Shown here one piece after another: positions 44,319-51,277 of a stretch of DNA of 64,000 bases. The notes under the pieces were generated by a model that worked only from the letters and a program-made list of their open reading frames with translations, ran no database searches and was not told the origin of the DNA. Source of the stretch: an uncultured Verrucomicrobia subdivision 3 bacterium (GTDB lineage: Bacteria > Verrucomicrobiota > Verrucomicrobiia > Limisphaerales > DASXHY01); NCBI GenBank assembly GCA_937890005.1, contig CALBZA010000037.1, forward strand, positions 1 through 64,000, in the 5' to 3' direction. Made by a program: the position numbers and the translations under genes. How positions within the stretch are numbered: the stretch's first letter is position 1; each line of letters opens with the position of its first letter.

Positions 44319-45818
44319 TTATTTGGCGAAATTGCTCCAGGAGGTTTTCCGCATGTCGCCGGTATTGGCGAAGGTCTGATGCAGTCCAAACGCGGCGCTC
44401 AATGTCTGCGGCGAATGCGATGAACCCGCCATCTTCACATAGTCGCGAAGCAGTCCCTTGTAGTCCGGATGCGCACAGTTCTGGATGATCGCCTCCGCGC
44501 GTTGCATCGGACTCTTGCCGCGAAGATCGGCGACGCCCTGTTCAGTGATGATGATCTGCACCGAGTGTTCGCTGTGATCGAGGTGGCTGACGAGCGGGAC
44601 GATGGTGCTGATCTTTCCATCCTTGGCGGTTGAAGGACACGTGAAGATCGACAGGAAGGCGTTGCGAGCGAAGTCGCCGGAGCCGCCGATGCCGTTCATC
44701 ATGTTTCGGCCAAGCACATGCGTGCTGTTCACGTTGCCGGCAATATCGACTTCGATCGCCGTGTTCACCGAAATGATTCCCAGCCGGCGGACAATTTCCG
44801 GACTGTTGCTGATCTCCTGCGGACGCAGCAGCATCTTGGGCCGGAAGAATTCCAGGTTCTCGTAAATGTCCTTCAAGGTCGGTGTCGTGACGGTGAGCGA
44901 GCAGCCGCTGACGAAACGAATTTTTCCCTGCTTCATCAGGTTCACCACGGCGTCCTGAATCACTTCCGTGTACATCTCGAACACGGGAATGTCGGCATTC
45001 TCGCCCATCGCCTTCAAAACAGCATTCGCCGTGTCGCCGACACCGGACTGCACGGGCAGGAAGGATTTTGGAATCAACCCGCGGCGGGATTCCGATGCCA
45101 GGAATTCCGCCACATTGCGGCCGATCTTCGCGGTGGTTTCTGCGATTTCACTGAACGAACCGGCTTCGTCCGGCGCGTTGGTTTCGACGATACCGACGAT
45201 CTTCTTTGGGTTCACCTTGATCACCGGCGCGCCGATGCGATCCGATGGGCGGAAGATCGGAATGGGATTCCGATAAGGCGGATCTTCCGGTTCATAGACG
45301 TCATGAAGTCCGCGCAATGAAGCCGGGTGAAAACGGTTCAGTTCGATGATGATCTTGTCCGCAACACGGCAGTAGGTCGGGGCGGCGCCGACCGATGACG
45401 TGAGTGTAATCTCGCCGCTCGGAGAGATGTCCGCCGCTTCAACCACGGCAAAATGCACGGGTCCGAGAAATCCGTAACGGATGTTCTGCGGCGCCATGGA
45501 AAGGTGCATGTCGAAGAACTGCGCGCGGCCTTCGTTGATGCTTTTGCGGAGTGTTGGATCGGATTGATACGGCGTGCGGAATTTGACGGCGTCCGCCTCG
45601 GCGAGCGAACCGTCGAGCGATCTGCCGGTTGAAGCGCCGGTCATGACGCCAATCTGAAACGGCTTTCCTTCCGCGTGCAGCTTCTTGGCGCGGGCGCCGA
45701 TCGCCTTTGGCACTTCCTTCGCCGCTCCGGCCGGAGTGAAACCGCTGAATGCCACCGTGTGATCGTGTTGAATCAGTTCTGCCGCTTCCGCGGCGGTAAG
45801 TTTTGGATACGCGTTCAT
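44319..45818 (-). CDS. Acetyl-CoA hydrolase/transferase family CoA-transferase (succinyl-CoA:acetate type)
   Basis: A 499-residue protein of the AarC/Cat1/ScpC class. The N-terminal AFSGFTPAGAAKEVP and the C-terminal NGIGGSGDFARNAFLS, SHLDHSEHSVQIIITEQGVA and LRGKSPMQRAEAII are characteristic. It moves CoA between acids such as succinate, acetate or propionate. It is the last gene of a minus-strand series with methylmalonyl-CoA mutase and carboxyltransferases. Context favours a CoA-transferase that regenerates succinyl-CoA at the expense of propionyl- or acetyl-CoA. It could also be an acetate-forming hydrolase. Confidence 0.88.
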   Translation of the reverse strand: MNAYPKLTAAEAAELIQHDHTVAFSGFTPAGAAKEVPKAIGARAKKLHAEGKPFQIGVMTGASTGRSLDGSLAEADAVKFRTPYQSDPTLRKSINEGRAQFFDMHLSMAPQNIRYGFLGPVHFAVVEAADISPSGEITLTSSVGAAPTYCRVADKIIIELNRFHPASLRGLHDVYEPEDPPYRNPIPIFRPSDRIGAPVIKVNPKKIVGIVETNAPDEAGSFSEIAETTAKIGRNVAEFLASESRRGLIPKSFLPVQSGVGDTANAVLKAMGENADIPVFEMYTEVIQDAVVNLMKQGKIRFVSGCSLTVTTPTLKDIYENLEFFRPKMLLRPQEISNSPEIVRRLGIISVNTAIEVDIAGNVNSTHVLGRNMMNGIGGSGDFARNAFLSIFTCPSTAKDGKISTIVPLVSHLDHSEHSVQIIITEQGVADLRGKSPMQRAEAIIQNCAHPDYKGLLRDYVKMAGSSHSPQTLSAAFGLHQTFANTGDMRKTSWSNFAK

Positions 45819-45925
45819 GATAAATTTCCAATCTGTTGCGACGGGCTGTGGCGGTCTGTGCCTGCGATCGCCGACTCCAACAGCGTCACGTCACAATCCC
45901 GGTGCCAATTCCAGGACTTCAGGCC

Positions 45926-46702
45926 TCAGTTCAGTTCCCGAAGCAGCTTCACCTGATGCGATTCAAAGGCCCGCACATGGCGGCTCTCGTCACGCAGCAG
46001 CAATCGTCCGGATTCATCCACCCCACAGAACCACCCGGTTTCCTCCGTGCCATCGAGGTCCAGCCTCACCTTCAGCGAATGATCCCACATCGAGTTGATC
46101 CGCGGGCAAAGCAGCATCATTCCGGCTTGATGCAGTTCGTTCACCACGCTGCGAAGCGATTTCAACAGGACCTCAACGATCTCGTCCGGACCCGGTGTTT
46201 TCGGCAGAAGATCCGCAAGGCGCGTCGCGACAGGCTTGAGCGTGGGATCGTGCGCGGCAGGTTCGTTGGAAATGTTCAAACCGATTCCAACCACGGCGCG
46301 CAGGGGATCAAAACTATCGACAAGCAGGCCCGCCAGTTTTTTCTCGCCGATCATGACATCGTTGGGCCAGCGCAGTCGGATGTTCTGCACGCCCAGGCCG
46401 CGCAATGCTTCAATCACTGCCAGCCCCGCCGCCAGCGGCAGAAGTTCGCGTGTCTGCTTTTCGCCCGAAGGAACAACCGCTGAGAACCAAAGTCCGCCGC
46501 GATCCGAAACCCAGCTGCGTTGAAACCGTCCGCGCCCCGCGGTTTGCGTTTCGGCGCGAACGGCGTGCCACGCAGGCAGCGATGCGGCGACGAGATTGGT
46601 GGAATCGACCTGTTCGAACTCGATCAGCTTCCATCCATCAACCATTCGCTCCGATGCATTTGCCGGCAGGACGCGATGTGGACTGGAAACGCAGGTGTTC
46701 AC
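45926..46702 (-). CDS. birA: Biotin--[carboxyl carrier protein] ligase
   Basis: A 258-residue protein with the biotin ligase catalytic core: AETQTAGRGRFQRSW contains the GRGR biotinyl-AMP loop, followed by IRLRWPNDVMIGEKKLAGLL and a C-terminal SH3-like domain. It lacks the N-terminal DNA-binding domain of E. coli BirA, so it is a class I ligase without repressor function. It lies 180 bases downstream of the biotin carrier gene, its most obvious substrate. Confidence 0.92.
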   Translation of the reverse strand: MNTCVSSPHRVLPANASERMVDGWKLIEFEQVDSTNLVAASLPAWHAVRAETQTAGRGRFQRSWVSDRGGLWFSAVVPSGEKQTRELLPLAAGLAVIEALRGLGVQNIRLRWPNDVMIGEKKLAGLLVDSFDPLRAVVGIGLNISNEPAAHDPTLKPVATRLADLLPKTPGPDEIVEVLLKSLRSVVNELHQAGMMLLCPRINSMWDHSLKVRLDLDGTEETGWFCGVDESGRLLLRDESRHVRAFESHQVKLLRELN

Positions 46703-46737
46703 GCAGTATGGGGCAGGCTTCCGAGCCCGCGTTCAAG

Positions 46738-46841
46738 CGGCGCTTTCGAGCGCCGTGTTGTTGTCAATTTCTCGAAATGCCCGCCGGCATCGGGATTCAC
46801 CGAACCTGAAAGCCCGGTGAATCCGCAGACTTGAAAGTCTG
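46738..46841. repeat. Cluster of three or four hairpins between biotin carrier and ligase genes
   Basis: Three clear hairpins lie close together. The first is CGGCGCT-TTCG-AGCGCCG (46738-46755). The second is GATTCACCG/CGGTGAATC with a 12-base loop (46794-46823). The third is CAGACTT-GA-AAGTCTG (46826-46841). A weaker one (GGCAGGCT/GAGCCCGC) begins at about 46711. None has a clear T-run. They fill the 180-base gap between the biotin carrier gene and birA. Confidence 0.6.
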
Positions 46842-46882
46842 TCCTGTGATCGTGAGGTTTGCCGGTTCCCAATCGCATCCGG

Positions 46883-47308
46883 TCATCCGATCGTAACAAG
46901 CGCCTGGCCTTCTTCGACCACGGCGCCCACCTCGGTTTTCACCGCGGTGACTTTGCCGCTCTTTGGCGCGAAGACGAACGTGTTCATCTTCATCGCTTCC
47001 AACGTCAGCAGATGATCGCCTTCCTTGACCTCCTGGCCGGCCTGAACCACCACCGCTGTGACACGTCCGGACAATGGGCTGGGAACATCTCCAGCTCCGG
47101 CGGGTCCAGCCGGTTTCGGTGCAGCTGCGGGCGCAGGCGCGGGCGCGGCCGCCGGGGCAGGCGCCGGCGATGCAGCCGCCGCCGGCGCTGAGGTCGGCGG
47201 CGCAATGGGAGGAGGTGTGGCTGCCGTCGGGGCAGCGGATTCTTCCGGCACCTCGACTGTCACGTCGTATGCGATGCCATCTACAGTTACTCGAAGTCTT
47301 TTGATCAT
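46883..47308 (-). CDS. Biotin carboxyl carrier protein (1.3S-type)
   Basis: A 141-residue protein. The N-terminal strand (LRVTVDGIAYDVTVEV) is followed by an Ala/Pro-rich linker (about 20-70) and a biotinyl domain with the biotin-accepting Lys in LEAMKMNTFV. Size and layout match the 1.3S subunit of transcarboxylase and the gamma subunits of decarboxylases. It is the only biotinyl domain in the cluster, so it likely serves both the 12S-type (47741) and the 5S-type (56017) subunits. It lies 12 bases after the small-subunit gene. Confidence 0.92.
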   Translation of the reverse strand: MIKRLRVTVDGIAYDVTVEVPEESAAPTAATPPPIAPPTSAPAAAASPAPAPAAAPAPAPAAAPKPAGPAGAGDVPSPLSGRVTAVVVQAGQEVKEGDHLLTLEAMKMNTFVFAPKSGKVTAVKTEVGAVVEEGQALVTIG

Positions 47309-47320
47309 GGGAAATCAGGG

Positions 47321-47722
47321 TTAACGGACACGATGGGACATGAAGATTTGCGTGCGGCCTTCCACGGCCCACACGTTCAGATGTGGAACAACGGGCACGG
47401 TGACCTGCTGCACCGACACGAGCCGGTAAGGCCGATCGAGTGCGACGGAAACCGCCGCCGCAATCACCGCCGCGATCTGTGAACCGACGGCCGTGGCCAC
47501 TTTGTGTGCTCCGATCGGCTGGGTACCTGCGGCACCGACGCCCGCGTGCGCACGTCGCGCGGCTTCGACCAGATCGGCCGCCTGCCGCAACGCATTCTGC
47601 ACGTCTCCGTGGCGGGCGGAATCGTCCAGCCGGGCTGCCACGCGGTGCAGCAGCACCAGCGCTTTGCCCAGGCTGGCCTCGGCCGCAGCCACGCCATCAT
47701 TTGGATTTGTTGAATCGCTCAT
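47321..47722 (-). CDS. Small carboxyltransferase-associated subunit, unassigned
   Basis: 133 residues lying between the 12S-type and biotin-carrier genes with gaps of only 18 and 12 bases. The N-terminal half is helical (ASLGKALVLLHRVAARLDDS and ALRQAADLVEAARRAH). An Ala-rich helix (VGSQIAAVIAAAVSVALDRP) leads to a tail ending NVWAVEGRTQIFMSHRVR. The W-x2-EGR-x5-SH-x2-R tail recalls the short accessory subunits next to actinobacterial carboxyltransferases and the soluble tails of decarboxylase gamma/delta subunits. No transmembrane helix is evident. Its role, perhaps in assembly, is inference. Confidence 0.6.
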   Translation of the reverse strand: MSDSTNPNDGVAAAEASLGKALVLLHRVAARLDDSARHGDVQNALRQAADLVEAARRAHAGVGAAGTQPIGAHKVATAVGSQIAAVIAAAVSVALDRPYRLVSVQQVTVPVVPHLNVWAVEGRTQIFMSHRVR

Positions 47723-47740
47723 GGCTCAATCAGTTGAGGC

Positions 47741-49294
47741 TTACAGCGGAATCGTGCCGTGTTTCTTCGGCGGCCGTGTTTCGCGTTTGCTGAGAATGTT
47801 CCGCAGCGCCAGCGCAACCGTGGCGCGGGTTTCAGCCGGACTGATCACGTCCGTGATCATCGCCTTCTTCGCTGCTTCATAAGGCGAGCAGAAATGATCG
47901 CGGTACTCGGCAACGAGTCTGGCTTCTTCCTTCTTCGGATCGGCGGCGGCAGCGATCTCGCGCTTGTAGAGAATCTTCACCGCGCCTTCCGCACCCATCA
48001 CCGCTATCTCCGCCGTCGGCCAGGCATAAACCGCATCCGCGCCCATGTCCGCACTGCACATCGCGAGGTAAGCACCACCGTAGGCTTTGCGGAGAATGAC
48101 CGTGATTTTCGGCACGGTGGCCGATGCGTAGGCGAAGAGCATTTTTGCGCCATGACGAATGATGCCGCCGCGTTCCTGTTGAACACCGGGAAGGAAGCCG
48201 GGCACGTCCACGAGGTTCACGATCGGGATGTTGAACACGTTGCAGAAACGGATGAACCGTGCGGTCTTGTCCGAGGCATCAATGTCCAGCGTTCCGGCTT
48301 TCACCGCGGACTGATTCGCAATGATGCCAACCACGATGCCTTGAATGCGGGCGAAACAGATCACCACGTTCTTGGCAAACTCGGCCATCACTTCAAGGAA
48401 ATCGCCGCCATCCACCAGCCGCGCGATGATCTTTTTCACATCGAGCGGATCCTTCGCGTTCTCCGGGACGAGATTGTTCATTTCCGGATCGGGCGCGAGA
48501 TCGATCTGCGGCGCCGGCGTGTGCGGCGGGTCCATGACGTTGTTGGACGGCAGATACGAGAGCAGCTTCTTCGCAATGCGGATGGCGTCGGCGTCATTTT
48601 CAGCGATGAAATGAACGTTGCCGCTGACACTGGCATTGGCAGTCGCGCTGCCGATCTCCTCCATCGTGCATTTCTGGCCGGTGACAGCCTGAATCACTTC
48701 CGGTCCGCAGATGAACATGTTTGCGCTGCCTTTCACCATGATGATGAAATCCATCAAGGCCGGCGAATACGCCGCGCCGCCGGCACACGGACCGGCGATG
48801 ATCGCAATTTGAGGAACCACGCCCGACACCAGCACATTTCGGAAGAAGACCTGGCCATAACCCGAGAGAGAATCGTCGCCTTCCTGAATGCGCGCGCCGC
48901 CGGAGTCGTTGAATCCGATGATCGGGCAGCCGGCCTTGAGGGCGTAATCCATGATGTCGCAAATCTTCTTCGAATGAATGCGGCCGAGCGATCCGCCGCT
49001 CACGGTGAAGTCCTGGCTGAACGCCGCCACCGCGCGTCCGTCAACCAGTCCGGTTCCGGTCACCACGCCGTCGCCGGGCATCGATTTGTTTTCGAGGCCG
49101 AAGTTGTGGCAGTCGTGATCGGCATGCATGCCCCACTCCTGGAACGTGCCGGACTGATACAGTGCATCCAGCCGGTCGCGCGCGGTCATCAGACCTTTGG
49201 CGCGGCGCGCTTTGAGTTTTTCTTCACCGCCGCCTGCGCGGGCTGCGGCACGTTTTTTCTCCAGCTCTTCCAACAATGTTTTGCTTATGGCCAT
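47741..49294 (-). CDS. mmdA: Acyl-CoA carboxylase beta subunit, 12S transcarboxylase / methylmalonyl-CoA decarboxylase alpha type
   Basis: A 517-residue, two-crotonase-fold carboxyltransferase. CoA and carboxybiotin pockets are marked by FNDSGGARIQEGDDSLSGYG, IAGPCAGGAAYSPALMDFII and, in the second half, VDVPGFLPGVQQERGGIIRH and RKAYGGAYLAM. The C-terminus TRPPKKHGTIPL is typical of the MmdA/12S group. It moves a carboxyl group between methylmalonyl-CoA (or propionyl-CoA) and biotin. The absence of a biotin carboxylase and of a membrane beta subunit in the cluster favours the transcarboxylase role. Confidence 0.92.
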   Translation of the reverse strand: MAISKTLLEELEKKRAAARAGGGEEKLKARRAKGLMTARDRLDALYQSGTFQEWGMHADHDCHNFGLENKSMPGDGVVTGTGLVDGRAVAAFSQDFTVSGGSLGRIHSKKICDIMDYALKAGCPIIGFNDSGGARIQEGDDSLSGYGQVFFRNVLVSGVVPQIAIIAGPCAGGAAYSPALMDFIIMVKGSANMFICGPEVIQAVTGQKCTMEEIGSATANASVSGNVHFIAENDADAIRIAKKLLSYLPSNNVMDPPHTPAPQIDLAPDPEMNNLVPENAKDPLDVKKIIARLVDGGDFLEVMAEFAKNVVICFARIQGIVVGIIANQSAVKAGTLDIDASDKTARFIRFCNVFNIPIVNLVDVPGFLPGVQQERGGIIRHGAKMLFAYASATVPKITVILRKAYGGAYLAMCSADMGADAVYAWPTAEIAVMGAEGAVKILYKREIAAAADPKKEEARLVAEYRDHFCSPYEAAKKAMITDVISPAETRATVALALRNILSKRETRPPKKHGTIPL

Positions 49295-49311
49295 AAATTC
49301 AGGATTTGGTT

Positions 49312-49480
49312 AACCACGGATGAACACAGATAAACACCGATAGGAGCGCGGCTCTATGAGCCGCAGCATCTGAACAACTGTCGCTGCCGGTAGATGAATC
49401 AGCACTCCAACAGGCAACCAGCTGCGGGTCGCAGACCCGCGCTCCGTTGAATCTGTGTGCATCTGTGTCCATCTGTGGTT
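49312..49480. repeat. Composite nested inverted repeat (ACGGATGAACACAGAT words outside, AGGAGCGCGG hairpins inside)
   Basis: The outer arms 49312-49341 (AACCACGGATGAACACAGAT and on) and 49451-49480 are reverse complements at about 25 of 30 positions. Nested just inside are 49342-49367 and 49421-49445, again mutual reverse complements (21 of 25). Each inner arm is itself a hairpin: GCGGCTC-TAT-GAGCCGC on the left and GCGGGTC-GCA-GACCCGC on the right. The 169-base element fills the gap between the epimerase gene and the 12S-type gene. Confidence 0.8.
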
Positions 49481-49494
49481 GTGTTAAAATCTGC

Positions 49495-49923
49495 TCAATG
49501 ACTGCAGCAGCAGCCTCCGTCCTTCGGCGCGCAGAATTCCGTCAGCACGCCGAACGTTGATTTGGGATGCAGGAAGGCAACGAGCTTGTTTGCCGCGCCT
49601 TCGAACGGTTTTTCGTGAATCAGCTTCACGCCCGCGTCCGCCGCCTGCTTGAGCTGCGCTTCAATGTTGTCCGTTCCGAATGCAATGTGATGAATGCCGC
49701 CGGCGGGGTTCTTCTCGAGAAACTTCGCGATCGGGCTTTCCGGGTCGGTGGGTTCGAGCAATTCAAGATGCACCTCGCCGCAGTTGAAAAATGCGGTGCG
49801 GACTTTCTGCGACGCCACTTCCTCGCGATGCTCGCACTTCAGGCCGAGCGCCTTTTCGTAGTACGGAATGGCTTCATCCAGTGACTTCACCGCGATGCCG
49901 AGATGGTCGATTTTCTTGATCAT
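49495..49923 (-). CDS. mce: Methylmalonyl-CoA epimerase
   Basis: About 142 residues from the ATG at 49923 (MIKKIDHLGIAVKSLDEAIP), a vicinal-oxygen-chelate fold. Metal ligands His (IDHLGIAV), Glu in HLELLEP, His in GIHHIAF and Glu in VLTEFCAP are present. It interconverts (2R)- and (2S)-methylmalonyl-CoA, linking the mutase to the carboxyltransferase. The C-terminus carries an unusual Cys-rich end (DGGCCCSH), which could bind a metal. It lies 98 bases downstream of meaB. Confidence 0.94.
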   Translation of the reverse strand: MIKKIDHLGIAVKSLDEAIPYYEKALGLKCEHREEVASQKVRTAFFNCGEVHLELLEPTDPESPIAKFLEKNPAGGIHHIAFGTDNIEAQLKQAADAGVKLIHEKPFEGAANKLVAFLHPKSTFGVLTEFCAPKDGGCCCSH

Positions 49924-50021
49924 AAATTCTTCGTCCGATGACACAGCGGAGCTGCCGCTCCACCTTCAGGTTCGATCCTCGTGAGGGTTCCGTCCTACCG
50001 GGATTTGCGAAAGTCTGGGAC

Positions 50022-51053
50022 TCATTTGGCTCCCCCTTCCCGATGTGCCTGAATCAACTCCGCCGCGGCGCGCACCGCGGTCATTTCGCCGCGGATCAAC
50101 GCCTGCCGAACTTCGGGCAGTTTCGCGTTCACGCGGGGATCTTCGTAAAAGCGGCGTTTCAGTTCGTCCTCAATCAACGACTCGAGCCACGAGAAATTCT
50201 GTTCCTGACGCCGGCGCGCAACGGTGCCCTTCGGTTCGAGTTCGCTATAAAACTTCTCAACGACCTCCCAAAGCTCCGGCACGCCTTCACCTGTCAGTCC
50301 GGCGCATAGAACAACATCCGTTTTCCATCCCGGCGTGGCGGATTGGAGATAATGCAGCGCGGCGCTCTGATCCTGCTTCGCAAGCTCGGCTTTGATCCGG
50401 TTCTCGCCATCCGCCTTGTTGATGGCGACCAGGTCGGCCATCTCGACAATGCCCTTTTTGATTCCCTGCAGCTCGTCGCCTGCACCGGGCAGGAGCAGCA
50501 ACAGGAAGAAATCGACCATGGAGCGCAGCGCGATTTCGGTCTGACCGACACCCACGCTTTCCACGAGAATCGTTCCGTAACCTGCAGCTTCACAAAGCAG
50601 CATGGTTTCGCGCGTGCGTCGTGCAACACCGCCAAGGCTCTGACCGGTCGGCGAAGGACGAATGAAGGCGTTCTCCAGCTGGCAAAGTTTTTCCATCCGC
50701 GTCTTGTCGCCGAGAATGCTGCCGCCGGAACGGGAACTGGTCGGATCGATCGTCAGCACCGCGATCTTTTGTCCGCGTTCGACAAGAAAGGTTCCGAGCG
50801 ATTCGATGAACGTGCTTTTGCCGACACCTGGGACACCGGTGATGCCGACGCGTTTTGCCTTGCCGGTGTGCGGCATGACGCGATGCAACACCTCCTGAGC
50901 CATGCTTTCGTGCAATCGGGAAGTGCTTTCAACGAGCGTGATCGCGCGGGCGAGAATCGAGCGGTCTCCAGCAAGCACACCGGAAACGTAATCCGCCACC
51001 GTGAGCTGACGCGGCCGTCGCGGAGGAGTGGGCGTGGGGGCGGACTCGGTCAT
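50022..51053 (-). CDS. meaB: Methylmalonyl-CoA mutase-associated GTPase MeaB
   Basis: About 343 residues. The ATG at 51053 is preferred because a strong AGGAGG (51059-51064) sits 5 bases upstream and the longer in-frame extension is repeat-derived. G-motifs are GITGVPGVGKSTFIESL (P-loop), LTIDPTSSRSGGSILGD, VESVGVGQTE and NKADGENR. MeaB (ArgK family) loads and protects the adenosylcobalamin cofactor of the mutase. It follows mutB after a 224-base repeat-filled gap. Confidence 0.94.
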   Translation of the reverse strand: MTESAPTPTPPRRPRQLTVADYVSGVLAGDRSILARAITLVESTSRLHESMAQEVLHRVMPHTGKAKRVGITGVPGVGKSTFIESLGTFLVERGQKIAVLTIDPTSSRSGGSILGDKTRMEKLCQLENAFIRPSPTGQSLGGVARRTRETMLLCEAAGYGTILVESVGVGQTEIALRSMVDFFLLLLLPGAGDELQGIKKGIVEMADLVAINKADGENRIKAELAKQDQSAALHYLQSATPGWKTDVVLCAGLTGEGVPELWEVVEKFYSELEPKGTVARRRQEQNFSWLESLIEDELKRRFYEDPRVNAKLPEVRQALIRGEMTAVRAAAELIQAHREGGAK

Positions 51054-51081
51054 GAGAACCTCCTGCACCCGACGGGAGGAC

Positions 51082-51242
51082 GGCGCTTTTGCGCCACCGC
51101 GGAAGTATGGGCGCCGGGGCACCGCCACCCTACCAAATTGATGGAGGCCGGCCCAAATGCTTCCGCCATCCTCTCCTCCGCGCGCAGCGGAAGAGAGGGG
51201 GCGGATCGCGCGGATCGGGCGAACGCACATACGCCCGGTCCG
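51082..51242. repeat. Series of hairpins between mutB and meaB
   Basis: Three hairpins stand out. The first is GGCGC-TTTT-GCGCC (51082-51095). The second is CCTCTCCTCCGC/GCGGAAGAGAGG with one mismatch and a 5-base loop (51170-51198). The third is CGGATCGGGCG/CGCCCGGTCCG with one mismatch and a 10-base loop (51211-51242). No T-run follows on the minus strand. They resemble the other REP-like elements in this cluster. Confidence 0.55.
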
Positions 51243-51277
51243 ATGGTCATGGTCAGCTCTATAGCCATCTCGCTTCA

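Noticed and set aside
47759..49333. A 524-codon plus-strand open frame opposite the 12S-type gene
   Set aside because: The minus-strand gene is a clear family member over its full length; the opposite frame is His/Arg-rich antisense reading typical of GC-rich DNA.
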